DNA of 64,000 nt from Hwangdonia lutea (GTDB taxonomy: Bacteria; Bacteroidota; Bacteroidia; Flavobacteriales; Flavobacteriaceae). Both the position numbers and the translations under genes were made by a program. The stretch covers positions 434,001 to 498,000 of the forward strand of contig NZ_CP136521.1 of assembly GCF_032814565.1 (NCBI RefSeq), written 5' to 3'. The notes below the pieces were generated by a model. The model ran no database searches and had not been told where the DNA came from. It saw nothing but the letters and a program-made list of their open reading frames with translations. This document shows, one piece after another, positions 54,801-63,397 of this stretch (position 1 is its first letter; every line of letters starts with the position of its first letter).

Positions 54801-56459
54801 ATGAAAGTTTTTATATCAATTTATGTTTTGTTAATGTCAGTTGTATGTTTTTCGCAACAAAAAATTGATAGCTTAAAAACGGTACTTGCCAATCAAACTT
54901 CAAAGTCCGAAACCTATGTCGATCTTGTTAACGCATTGGGCTATAATTATTGGATTGTCGATCCCAACGAATCTTTAAAATATGGTAAACAAGCTTTAAA
55001 TTTAGCCGATAGCCTTAACTATCTTTCGGGAAAATCCAAAGCAAATCGCGTACTTGGAGTAGCGTACTGGTCGCAGGGCAATCATTTAGATGCGATTAAA
55101 CATTTAAACGACGCCTTAGAGCAAAATAAAAACCTGAATGATGCCGAAGGCGTTGCCAACACAACGTTAAACCTTGCTATGGTTTATGCGGCATTGGATG
55201 AAGATGAAAAAGCTTTGGCCATGTACGACGATGCCATTACCCAATTTACCGCTTTAAACCTAGAGAGCAGGATAGCCACGACCTACACCAAAATAGGATC
55301 GGTTTACATAAAACAGGGTAGGCTCTACGACGCCAAAGAATATTTAACCAATGCCTTAAAGATGCATACCAAAGCCAATTTTAACTACGGTATCGCCGAG
55401 GCGCATAACAGATTGGGCATCCTGTACGTTGAACAAGGCGAAAAAGAGCAGGCTTATTACCATATTGAAAAATCGATAGTGTACGGCAGAAAAGTAAACG
55501 ATACCGATGGGATGACCAGCAATCTCATACAATACGGTAAGCTTTTGATGCTCGACAAAGCCTTCGATACGGCCGAACAGCATTTGGTTTTGGCCATAAA
55601 ACGCGCTAAAGAACATAATTTAAAACGATACGAACTTGAAGCCTACAAAGCGTTAAAAGAACTCAAGAAACAGGAGGGAAAACCCGAGGAGGCCCTTGGT
55701 TATTACGATAAATACGTGGCTTTAAAGGACAGCATTTTCAATTCGGAAAAAACCATGCGCATTTCGGCATTGGAATTTAACAATCAAATCGAAGCCAAAG
55801 AAAAGGAACTGGAACTGCTCGCCGAAAAAGAACGCACCAACAACACCATTAAATGGAGTTTGATAGTTGGTTTGGTGGGCCTCATGTTTTTTACCATTTT
55901 TTATTTCCTGAATTTTAAAAAACGCATTGCCCAAAGGCGCGAACTGCAAATCACCAAGGAAGAGTTTAACAAAACCGAATTGGAAAATGCCAAACTAAAG
56001 CAGCATGAGTTGACACAAGAGCTTGAATACAAAAACAAAGAGCTTACCTCGTACACCCTTAATTTTGTGCAGAAAAGCGAACTGTTCCAACAGCTAAAGG
56101 AAAAAATAGAGGCTTTAAAAACGGCGACTCCCAAACAGCATGACCGCATTATTAGGGAGCTAAACCAGGTTGTAAAACAGCATATCAATATCGATAGGAA
56201 TTGGGAAGATTTTAAGCGATATTTCGAAGAAGTGCACACCGGCTTTATTGCGCAGCTAAAAGAAAAACACCCCAATTTAAGTACCAACGATTTGCGAATT
56301 TGTGCGTTAACACGTCTTAATTTAAACATTAAAGAATCCGCTACCATATTAGGAATTACTCCAGAAAGTGTAAAAACAGCACGTTACAGACTCAGAAAAA
56401 AGCTAAACCTCGAACCCAACCAAGAGCTTTTAAGCTACTTTTTAAAACTGGAAAATTAA
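54801..56459 (+). CDS. membrane-anchored TPR regulator with C-terminal HTH
   Basis: The 552 residues have a signal sequence (cut near C-F-S-Q-Q), six or more TPR repeats (about 40-300), a membrane helix (351-371), a coiled coil (375-445) and a C-terminal LuxR-like helix-turn-helix (about 494-536: I-K-E-S-A-T-I-L-G-I-T-P-E-S-V-K-T-A-R). The architecture suggests an envelope sensor whose inner part binds DNA, as known for several Bacteroidota regulators. The likely targets are the genes downstream, by position. A longer frame from 54624 is rejected because the signal peptide and promoter fit 54801. Confidence 0.88.
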   Translation: MKVFISIYVLLMSVVCFSQQKIDSLKTVLANQTSKSETYVDLVNALGYNYWIVDPNESLKYGKQALNLADSLNYLSGKSKANRVLGVAYWSQGNHLDAIKHLNDALEQNKNLNDAEGVANTTLNLAMVYAALDEDEKALAMYDDAITQFTALNLESRIATTYTKIGSVYIKQGRLYDAKEYLTNALKMHTKANFNYGIAEAHNRLGILYVEQGEKEQAYYHIEKSIVYGRKVNDTDGMTSNLIQYGKLLMLDKAFDTAEQHLVLAIKRAKEHNLKRYELEAYKALKELKKQEGKPEEALGYYDKYVALKDSIFNSEKTMRISALEFNNQIEAKEKELELLAEKERTNNTIKWSLIVGLVGLMFFTIFYFLNFKKRIAQRRELQITKEEFNKTELENAKLKQHELTQELEYKNKELTSYTLNFVQKSELFQQLKEKIEALKTATPKQHDRIIRELNQVVKQHINIDRNWEDFKRYFEEVHTGFIAQLKEKHPNLSTNDLRICALTRLNLNIKESATILGITPESVKTARYRLRKKLNLEPNQELLSYFLKLEN

Positions 56460-56586
56460 ATACCGCCATATTTCCACTAAATTTTTATTACTTTTTTCTT
56501 ATAAATATCACATAATTAAAACGCTGTAATTCAGTTTGTTGTGTGTTTTTGTTTACCTAATGTTTACCAGTTTTTAAGTTAAAATT

Positions 56587-56625
56587 AAAAGTGGTCTACC
56601 TAAATTAAAAGGGCAGACCACTTTT
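56587..56625 (+). terminator. hairpin terminator after the TPR/HTH regulator
   Basis: AAAAGTGGTCT and AGACCACTTTT pair as an 11-bp stem over a 17-base loop, followed by a T-rich tail. It separates the regulator from the next gene. Confidence 0.8.
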
Positions 56626-56738
56626 TGTGCACGCGTTTTATTTTAAAACCGAATGATGTGCTTTTAGATTTGCATCATCATTAAATCAAAATTTAAAAAA
56701 TCAAGAAACGAGTTGTAAATCGAATTAAATTAAAAATC

Positions 56739-58466
56739 ATGAAAAAAACAATTTATGCATCAGCAATTATAACCCTTACGCTATCACTATGCGTTACGGC
56801 AATTCTTTTAAATAAATCTGAATCTAAAGTTTCTAAACCCTTAGCCTATAATTTTGTAAAGTGTACACCCGCAAAATTCCTGTTGGGCGAAGTGGATACA
56901 ACAAAACAGATTTCGCCATTATTCAATAATTTGGGAAACCTGGATTTTAAGATTTCTACAAATAATGATAGGGTACAGGCCTTTTTCAACCAAGGTTTAA
57001 AACTCAGTTATGCTTTTAACCATGCCGAGGCTCACCGCTCTTTTATGGAAGCGGCACGATTGGCTCCAAACGTTGCCATGAACTATTGGGGGCAAGCTTT
57101 TGCCTTAGGGCCGAATATAAACGATACCCAACCGGATGAGGAGCGCAAAAAAAACTACAACAAGGCCATCGCCAAAGCTAAAAAACTAGCGCCATTGGCA
57201 ACTCCGAAGGAGCAGGCATTGATTAAAGCCTTATCGGCAAGATATAGCGAAGATTTAAGTAAGGACGAAGCCGAATTAAATATGGTCTATATGCAGGAAA
57301 TGGCCAAAGTGGCTAAAACGTATCCTAATGATGCCAACATTCAAATTTTATACGCCGCATCGGTAATGAATACCGTACCGTGGAATTATTGGGATAAAAA
57401 CGGAAAACCATCACCAAATATAAAAGAGGCCAAAGCAGCTTTGGAACAAGCCATGAAACTGGAACCGGAAAACCCGGGCGGACACCATTATTACATCCAC
57501 ATGGTAGAATTGCCTTATCCCGATCTTGGTGTTGAAAGTGCCGATAAACTAGCCTCGTTAATGCCTGGAGCCGGACATATAGTGCACATGCCTTCGCATA
57601 TTTATATTCGAGTGGGCCGCTATAAAGATGCCGTAAAAGTTAATCAGGCAGCAATTTTAGCCGATGAGGATTATATCTCGCAATGTTTTTCGCAGGGGCT
57701 GTATCCGTTAGGTTATTATCCGCACAACATCCATTTTTTATGGTCTTCGGCGAGTTTGTTGGGCGATAGCGAATTGGCTATCGATGCCGCTAGAAAAACG
57801 GCCGAAAAAGTACCCGCCGGCGAATTGGTCGATCTGCCCTTTTTGCAAGATTTCGCAGCCACACCTTTGCTGGCTTACACACGGTTTGGAAAATGGAACG
57901 AGATTTTATCGACGCCCGCACCACACTCGAAAATCAAACATTTGAATCTCATTAGGCATTATGCCAGAGGGATTGCGTTTATCAGAAAAGGAAATATAAA
58001 AGATGCAGAAGAAGAATTGGCGGCCATAAAAATGCTAAAAGAAGACCCAGAGTTGGAAACCTTGGTAGCCACGCCCAACAATAATTCCGCATCCATTGCA
58101 GCTATAGCTTTCGAAGTTGTAGCAGGGGAATTAGCGGCATTGAAAGACGATTTGCCCACCGCCATTAAACATCTTGAAAACGCTACCGTACTAGAAGATG
58201 CCTTGGTTTATACCGAACCCGCGGCGTGGCACATCCCGACACGGCAGAATTTAGGAGCTGTTTTAATGAAAGCCGAAAAATATGAAGCAGCCGAAAAAAT
58301 ATACAAAGAAGATTTGGCGGTGTTAAGACAAAACGGATGGTCGCTCATCGGATTATACAATGCCTATGTGGCGCAAGGAAAAAAATCTCAAGCAAAGACT
58401 ATAAAAAAGGAATTCAACAAAGCTTGGAAAGATGCCGATATCAACATTACCAATTCAATTTTATAA
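56739..58466 (+). CDS. exported TPR protein with conserved histidine cluster
   Basis: The 575 residues have an N-terminal hydrophobic segment (about 5-25; an uncleaved anchor is possible) and TPR-like repeats. A distinctive family region includes N-Q-G-L-K-L-S-Y-A-F-N-H-A-E-A and M-N-Y-W-G-Q-A. Residues about 247-290 carry many His: G-H-H-Y-Y-I-H-M and G-H-I-V-H-M-P-S-H-I-Y. The His pattern could bind metal, which would fit the neighbouring SCO protein. The function is not known. Confidence 0.78.
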   Translation: MKKTIYASAIITLTLSLCVTAILLNKSESKVSKPLAYNFVKCTPAKFLLGEVDTTKQISPLFNNLGNLDFKISTNNDRVQAFFNQGLKLSYAFNHAEAHRSFMEAARLAPNVAMNYWGQAFALGPNINDTQPDEERKKNYNKAIAKAKKLAPLATPKEQALIKALSARYSEDLSKDEAELNMVYMQEMAKVAKTYPNDANIQILYAASVMNTVPWNYWDKNGKPSPNIKEAKAALEQAMKLEPENPGGHHYYIHMVELPYPDLGVESADKLASLMPGAGHIVHMPSHIYIRVGRYKDAVKVNQAAILADEDYISQCFSQGLYPLGYYPHNIHFLWSSASLLGDSELAIDAARKTAEKVPAGELVDLPFLQDFAATPLLAYTRFGKWNEILSTPAPHSKIKHLNLIRHYARGIAFIRKGNIKDAEEELAAIKMLKEDPELETLVATPNNNSASIAAIAFEVVAGELAALKDDLPTAIKHLENATVLEDALVYTEPAAWHIPTRQNLGAVLMKAEKYEAAEKIYKEDLAVLRQNGWSLIGLYNAYVAQGKKSQAKTIKKEFNKAWKDADINITNSIL

Positions 58467-58477
58467 ATCTATTTAAA

Positions 58478-59134
58478 ATGAAAGAATATATAGTTAAATC
58501 GTCATTATCATTATTGATATTAGCTTTAATCTCTGCTCATGTATATAAATTATATCTGTCGCATAAAGACGCGCCAATTGTTTACAATCCAACCGATGTG
58601 AATCCTGAATTGGTAGATGCGAGTTTACATAATATAAGTAAAAACCACAAGATTGCCGTTTTTGAATTAATCAATCAAAACGGAAAAACCATCACGCAAA
58701 AAACCTATGAGAATAAAATTTATGTCGCAGATTTCTTTTTTACGAGTTGCCCAACCATCTGTCCGGTTATGACCAATAATATGGTAAAAATCCAAAAAGA
58801 ATTTTTAGATGACGACGAGGTTATGCTGTTATCGTTATCTGTAACCCCAGATGTTGATAGTATTCCGAGATTGAAAGCTTACGCCAAAAGACATGGTGTG
58901 ATAGACTCAAAATGGAACATTACAACAGGCAATAAAAAACACATTTATGAGCTGGCGCGCAAAAGTTATTTCGCGGTTACTGATGAAGGCGATGGCGGGT
59001 TACAAGATTTTATACATACCTCAAATTTTATCCTCATAGATAAAGACAAACAAATAAGAGGAATCTATGATGGTATTGAAGATGAAGACATCTTGCGTTT
59101 AATTGAAGATATTAAAACCCTTCGAAGCCTATAA
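58478..59134 (+). CDS. SCO1/SenC-family protein
   Basis: The 218 residues have an N-terminal membrane anchor (about 8-25) and a thioredoxin-fold SCO domain with Cys91-Pro-Thr-Ile-Cys95 and the third ligand His179 in F-I-H-T-S-N-F. SCO proteins deliver copper to, or reduce thiols of, cytochrome oxidase and related enzymes. The start at 58478 is 11 bases after the TPR stop, so the two form an operon. Upstream in-frame codons overlap the TPR gene and are rejected. Confidence 0.9.
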   Translation: MKEYIVKSSLSLLILALISAHVYKLYLSHKDAPIVYNPTDVNPELVDASLHNISKNHKIAVFELINQNGKTITQKTYENKIYVADFFFTSCPTICPVMTNNMVKIQKEFLDDDEVMLLSLSVTPDVDSIPRLKAYAKRHGVIDSKWNITTGNKKHIYELARKSYFAVTDEGDGGLQDFIHTSNFILIDKDKQIRGIYDGIEDEDILRLIEDIKTLRSL

Positions 59135-59137
59135 TTG

Positions 59138-59779
59138 ATGAAGCATTCAGATTTCAAAAACAATATTGTTCGCGGACCTATAAATGCTTGGGTGTTTAAA
59201 TTCCTTGATGGTTACATGAATTATCTTTTTGGAAAATCTAAAAGGAAACTCTTTAAGAACCATCCAGAAACCATTGTTGAAATTGGCTCGGGTACAGGGG
59301 CAAATATGCGCTATTTAACAAAGAGAACAAATCTAATCGCCATAGAACCCAATATTTATATGCATAATAATTTAAAAAAAAATGCTGTAAAATATGGCAT
59401 TAATCTGGAAATAAAAACCATGGTTGGCGAGTCGATAGATTTACCAGATAACTCATGTGATTTTGTGGTATCTACTTTAGTGCTTTGTACTGTAAACAAT
59501 CCTGTAACATGTATTAATCAAATTAAACGCATATTAAAACCATCGGGGATTTTTGTGTTTGTTGAGCATGTTAAAGCTAAGGAAAAAAGCATTTTAGCCT
59601 ACATTCAAAAAATATTGCACAAACCGTGGCATTGGTTTTTTGAAGGATGCCACACCAACAGAGACACCAAATCATTATTGGAATCTGCCGGGTTTAACAC
59701 ACTGGAAATTGAGGCTTATAATTTGTATTCGCCCTTTATTCCGATTACATCTCAAATAAGAGGGAAAGCCACCAAATAA
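59138..59779 (+). CDS. SAM-dependent methyltransferase, class I
   Basis: The 213 residues have the SAM motif V-E-I-G-S-G-T-G-A-N-M (about 45-55), an acidic motif at strand 2 (I-E-P-N), S-T-L-V-L-C-T-V-N-N and I-L-K-P-S-G-I-F-V-F-V-E-H. It resembles UbiE/thiol methyltransferase-like proteins. It starts 4 bases after the SCO stop. The substrate is unknown. Confidence 0.86.
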   Translation: MKHSDFKNNIVRGPINAWVFKFLDGYMNYLFGKSKRKLFKNHPETIVEIGSGTGANMRYLTKRTNLIAIEPNIYMHNNLKKNAVKYGINLEIKTMVGESIDLPDNSCDFVVSTLVLCTVNNPVTCINQIKRILKPSGIFVFVEHVKAKEKSILAYIQKILHKPWHWFFEGCHTNRDTKSLLESAGFNTLEIEAYNLYSPFIPITSQIRGKATK

Positions 59780-59822
59780 CTTTAAACAAAGTTGAAAAGT
59801 ATATCATTTTAAAACTATAATT

Positions 59823-60413
59823 ATGAACTATTGCCAACTACAAAAACTTAAGCTAGAGCTTGCCGTTAAAGCAAAAAAAGGCACCGACTTTATATTGGCG
59901 GCTTCCGTAATTTGGTTCGCCATAGCTTATATATGGTCATTGCAGGCCACATCGTACAACAAAAGTGTGTTGGTTTTTATAATTGGTGCATTGTTACTGC
60001 CGTTGGCTTATTTGTTTTCAAAACTCTTAAAAACACAATGGAAAGTCGCGAAAAACCCGCTGCAATCCTTGGGACTTTGGTTAAATTTTGCGCAGTTGTT
60101 TTACTTTCCGTTTTTGGTGTTCGTGTTACTTACGCTACCGGATTATTTTGTAATGGTTTACGCCATTATTACAGGTGCGCACCTGTTCCCCTATACCTGG
60201 TTTTACGACGATAATACCTATGCGATCATGGCAGGAATTATTTCGGCCACGAGCCTGATTATGGGATTGAATTTCCCCACGGAAACCCTGTTTTACATTC
60301 CATTATATACGGGATTTTTATTACTGGCCATGTTTATAATTCTATGGTTTTCTATGCATGAAATCATTCAAAAATGGGAAGCACAGAATGATAAATTTAA
60401 TAATAAACAATAA
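59823..60413 (+). CDS. integral membrane protein, possibly DUF7010 type
   Basis: The 196 residues are mostly hydrophobic, with six helices. Distinct features are W-S-L-Q-A-T-S-Y-N, G-A-H-L-F-P-Y-T-W-F-Y in the middle, and a polar C-terminus with W-E-A-Q-N-D-K-F. I recall a DUF7010 membrane family with this look. The function is unknown. It lies 44 bases after the methyltransferase and probably belongs to the same operon. Confidence 0.68.
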   Translation: MNYCQLQKLKLELAVKAKKGTDFILAASVIWFAIAYIWSLQATSYNKSVLVFIIGALLLPLAYLFSKLLKTQWKVAKNPLQSLGLWLNFAQLFYFPFLVFVLLTLPDYFVMVYAIITGAHLFPYTWFYDDNTYAIMAGIISATSLIMGLNFPTETLFYIPLYTGFLLLAMFIILWFSMHEIIQKWEAQNDKFNNKQ

Positions 60414-60479
60414 CAAAATTATTGACGCACCATTACATTTATTAAACCATTTCATTAATCAAATTAAAAATCATTAATC

Positions 60480-61028
60480 ATGAAAACAATTAAGATCACA
60501 TTATTATCACTAATCACATTGTTATCGTTTGCATGTAGCAACGACGATGAAAATTACAACAACCAACCCGATCCGGTTGAAACACTATTAAACGTTATTG
60601 CAAAAGGCACATCGGTTGCGTAAATAAAGACCATTGTGCATCATCAAAACGGAAAACAACTTGAAGCCTTTTGTTTCCTCATGGATTTGGTCGATGCCAA
60701 AACAGGCGAAATTATTGGCACCGTAGAAGATTGCGACGTAGGCACTACAGAATTTGAGGACGGCACTTTGGTATCGCAAGTTATTACCAAATTTAATTTT
60801 AACGGTAAAGGCTCTATTACCTCGGAAAGTTCGGTTTTACAAACACCAATTGGCGACGGGCGTTTCACCACCGTTTTTGTACCCACGGAAAACAACATCA
60901 TCGATGCTACTTTCGAATTTGAAGGTGCAAAGGGTACCGCAACACTAAATGGAGAAGTGGATCTGTCTCAATTTGATAACAACATTATCATTTTTAATTG
61001 TGTCTTTGAACTGAAGTTTACAAATTAA
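60480..61028 (+). pseudogene. lipoprotein interrupted by an in-frame stop
   Basis: An ATG at 60480 opens a lipoprotein signal (L-S-F-A-C with Cys near residue 18), then an Asp/Asn-rich linker, until a TAA at 60621-60623 (codon 48). The same frame then continues without a further stop to 61028 and encodes a beta-rich domain (F-C-F-L-M-D-L-V-D-A-K-T-G-E, then I-G-T-V-E-D-C-D-V-G) that looks like an allene oxide cyclase or dirigent-type barrel. A single point mutation would explain the stop. The remainder (from GTG 60636) may be expressed alone, but would lack a signal peptide. Confidence 0.72.
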
Positions 61029-61088
61029 GCATATATATTTTTTTGGATAGTTAAATTTTTTCGGGGATTAGTTAACATATTCAAAACC

Positions 61089-61122
61089 AAAAGCCTATAG
61101 CGAGCAATCAACATAGGCTTTT
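61089..61122 (+). terminator. hairpin terminator
   Basis: AAAAGCCTAT and ATAGGCTTTT form a perfect 10-bp stem with a 14-base loop. It closes the lipoprotein operon before the lectin-like gene. Confidence 0.75.
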
Positions 61123-61177
61123 AAATTCTTTTTCAAAAAACGTTTATTTAAAAAATCATCAATCAAAATATCAAAAA

Positions 61178-62179
61178 ATGAAAAACAACTACTTAATTAC
61201 ACTAATTTACATCTGCTTTACAACAACGGTTTTCAGTCAAATTAGTGATTTAAGCGACGAGTTTAACGATGCTGCACTAGATCCATCGTGGAATTTATTC
61301 CAAACCCAATATTACCAAACGCCCGTTCCCGTGAATAACGGCTTTATGGAAATGAGTCTTGATGATACCGAGTGCAACCGCACCTGCGTGTGGTGGGTAG
61401 ACATGAACGCGGGACTTATTTACAAAGAAGTTACGGGCGATTTTGAAGTGGTTACCGCCGTTTACACCAAACAAAAAACCAACCCCACGCAAGATATCGA
61501 TAGGTGGACGCAGTTGGCGGGTTTAATGGCACGGGATCCTACATCAACAACATCTGGAAACGAAAACTATGTGTTCAACGTTGCCGGAATACGATTTGAT
61601 AACCCGTCGGTCGAGCTAAAATCTACAACCAATAATACGAGTTCTATTAGAGCTTATACCAACAATATGTCCGGTACCGCCGCAGAACTCAGAATGGTGC
61701 GGGAAGGCGCGCTTTTTAGCCTATATTCGCGCCAAATAGGAAGTCCAACTTGGATGTTTCGCGATGCTTTTAACCGTCCCGATTTGCCCGAAACCTTGCA
61801 AGTGGGCCTAATAGCTTATGTGTTTGAAGCCTACCCGGGAAACCTGCTCGCGCAATTTGATTATATTAGGTTTAGCGAAGTGACGCTGAGTGATGATGAA
61901 ATGGGGTATTCAAATCATCAAGTGAATATGTATCCAAACCCTGTTAAAGAGGCATTGAACATCGAATTGAAAGCGAAACCAAACAACGCGTTTACCGTTG
62001 AAATCTACAATGTTTTGGGCAAAAAAATATTTGACAGACCTTTTATCGCTTCAAACGCTAAAACGACGAAAATAAAAATAGCATTATCGAAATTAAATAT
62101 GGTTTCGGGTATTTATTTTTTCAAGCTGAAAAGTGAAGAAGCTGATTTTGGCACTTACAAGTTCGTGGTTAATCATTAA
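61178..62179 (+). CDS. T9SS-secreted lectin-like protein (DUF1349-type) with type A sorting domain
   Basis: The 333 residues have a signal peptide (cut near V-F-S-Q-I) and a concanavalin A-like/DUF1349 domain (about 25-230: L-S-D-E-F-N-D-A-A-L-D-P-S-W-N and T-Q-L-A-G-L-M-A-R-D-P). The C-terminal Por sorting domain (about 250-333) has Y-P-N-P-V-K-E-A-L-N-I-E and the closing G-I-Y-F-F-K-L. It would be exported by type IX secretion and attached to the surface or released. It binds or degrades a glycan (inferred). Confidence 0.88.
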   Translation: MKNNYLITLIYICFTTTVFSQISDLSDEFNDAALDPSWNLFQTQYYQTPVPVNNGFMEMSLDDTECNRTCVWWVDMNAGLIYKEVTGDFEVVTAVYTKQKTNPTQDIDRWTQLAGLMARDPTSTTSGNENYVFNVAGIRFDNPSVELKSTTNNTSSIRAYTNNMSGTAAELRMVREGALFSLYSRQIGSPTWMFRDAFNRPDLPETLQVGLIAYVFEAYPGNLLAQFDYIRFSEVTLSDDEMGYSNHQVNMYPNPVKEALNIELKAKPNNAFTVEIYNVLGKKIFDRPFIASNAKTTKIKIALSKLNMVSGIYFFKLKSEEADFGTYKFVVNH

Positions 62180-62204
62180 AAAAAGTGCTTTAAAAAAATA
62201 AACC

Positions 62205-62235
62205 ACTATGGATTTTAAATCCATAGTTTTTAATA
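62205..62235 (+). terminator. hairpin terminator after the lectin-like gene
   Basis: ACTATGGATTT and AAATCCATAGT are perfect complements around one central base and are followed by a T-rich tail. Confidence 0.7.
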
Positions 62236-62262
62236 AAAGAATGAAATTCTTTTTTGAGTGCG

Positions 62263-62345
62263 TGTCATTCCGACAGAGCAAAGTAACGAGGAATCCCATG
62301 GTTTTGAATTTATAATGGGATTTCTCACTGTGTTCGAAATAACAA
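62263..62345. repeat. TGTCA-family intergenic repeat
   Basis: GTGTCATTCCGACAG and AACGAGGAATCCCAT, with the second half ATGGGATTTCTCAC and TTCGAAATAACA, form an imperfect inverted repeat of the flavobacterial GTCATTCCGA-GAGGAATC type. Confidence 0.65.
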
Positions 62346-62428
62346 ATACTCTCAAAAGTTTAAAGAAACTAAAGTAACTGCAATGATCCCGAAGATTCGG
62401 GAGCAGGGTCTCAACCTTTAACTAGATA

Positions 62429-63058
62429 ATGAAGTATTATTTATCGTCATACAAATTTGGAAATTGTGTTGATTCACTAAAGCAAATGCTTCCTAAAGGT
62501 GCCAGAATTGCCCACATAAACAATGCGAGAGATTCTAAAACCATCAGTAAAGAAATCAGAAACAAGCATTTAAAAGAAGAAATGGTGTTTATGGATAGTC
62601 TGGGGTTTATTAGTGAGCATCTGGATTTAAAAAACTATTTCTACAAGAAAAGCCAATTGAGAAAAAAAATGGATTCATTTAACGGTGTGTGGGTCTGTGG
62701 CGGTAATGCCTTTGTGCTAAGGCAGGCCATGAAATTAAGTGGCTTCGATAATATATTCAATGAGCTGCATTTTAAAAAAGACTTTTTTTATGGAGGCTAT
62801 AGTGCGGGAATATGTGTACTTTCAGATTCATTAAAATATATACAATCTGTTGACAAACCAAACGATTTTCCGTATAAAGAAATCAATGAAACCATTTGGG
62901 ACGGACTAAACGTATTCAGCTATGGCATTTTACCACATTATAAATCCAACCATCCTGAATCTGAAGCAATTGGAAAAGCAGTTAATCACTGCATAGATAA
63001 TAAATGGCTTTTCAAAACACTGAGAGATGGCGAGGTTATGATACATAAAACTAACTAA
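62429..63058 (+). CDS. S51-family peptidase-like (dipeptidase E fold) protein
   Basis: The 209 residues have a type 1 glutamine-amidotransferase-like fold with W-V-C-G-G-N-A-F-V-L-R-Q and the nucleophile elbow G-G-Y-S-A-G-I-C (catalytic Ser in Y-S-A). This matches peptidase S51/PepE-like proteins, which cleave Asp-X dipeptides. The last codons fall inside the left direct repeat of the MITE-like element. Confidence 0.85.
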   Translation: MKYYLSSYKFGNCVDSLKQMLPKGARIAHINNARDSKTISKEIRNKHLKEEMVFMDSLGFISEHLDLKNYFYKKSQLRKKMDSFNGVWVCGGNAFVLRQAMKLSGFDNIFNELHFKKDFFYGGYSAGICVLSDSLKYIQSVDKPNDFPYKEINETIWDGLNVFSYGILPHYKSNHPESEAIGKAVNHCIDNKWLFKTLRDGEVMIHKTN

Positions 63059-63259
63059 ATGTATAACCCGTTGTGCATTTTGAATGAAAATAATTTAAAT
63101 ATGTCAGTTCGAGTGATTTTGAGGAACGAAAAATTGTATCGAGAACCCATTTATAGTTCAAAAAATTCTTATTCTCGATACAAATTCCACTCATTTCAAT
63201 CGTAAAATTCACTCGAATTGACAGAATTCTGCCAAAATGCACAACAGGCTAAATGTATA
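63055..63259. mobile_element. MITE-like element flanked by an 11-bp direct repeat
   Basis: CTAAATGTATA occurs perfectly at 63055-63065 and 63249-63259. Between them lies a 183-bp element. Its termini CCCGTTGTGCATTTTG (63067-63082) and CAAAATGCACAACAGG (63233-63248) are 16-bp inverted repeats with one mismatch. Inside are two more nested inverted repeats (63102-63120 with 63204-63223, and TTGTATCGAGAA with TTCTCGATACAA). There is no ORF longer than about 60 codons on either strand that looks real. The remaining bases to the ychF start at 63398 hold its promoter. Confidence 0.65.
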
Positions 63260-63305
63260 TAAATTAACCAACCGTAAAGTTTGTCTCAATTTCATGCTTG
63301 ATTTT

Positions 63306-63339
63306 TTGTGCTTTTAAACGGCAAAAATAACTACATTTG
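63306..63339 (+). promoter_or_regulatory. Bacteroidota-type promoter for ychF
   Basis: TTG at 63306-63308 and TACATTTG at 63332-63339 are separated by 23 bases, at the long end of the known spacing. The ychF ATG is at 63398. Confidence 0.5.
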
Positions 63340-63397
63340 CACTCGCGAAAACCAAAGTCTTGGTTCTTGTATCTTTAATCAAATTATCTGAAGAAAA

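Noticed and set aside
58337-58477. Longer start for the SCO protein
   Set aside because: The extra codons overlap the TPR coding region in another frame. The membrane anchor begins at 58478.
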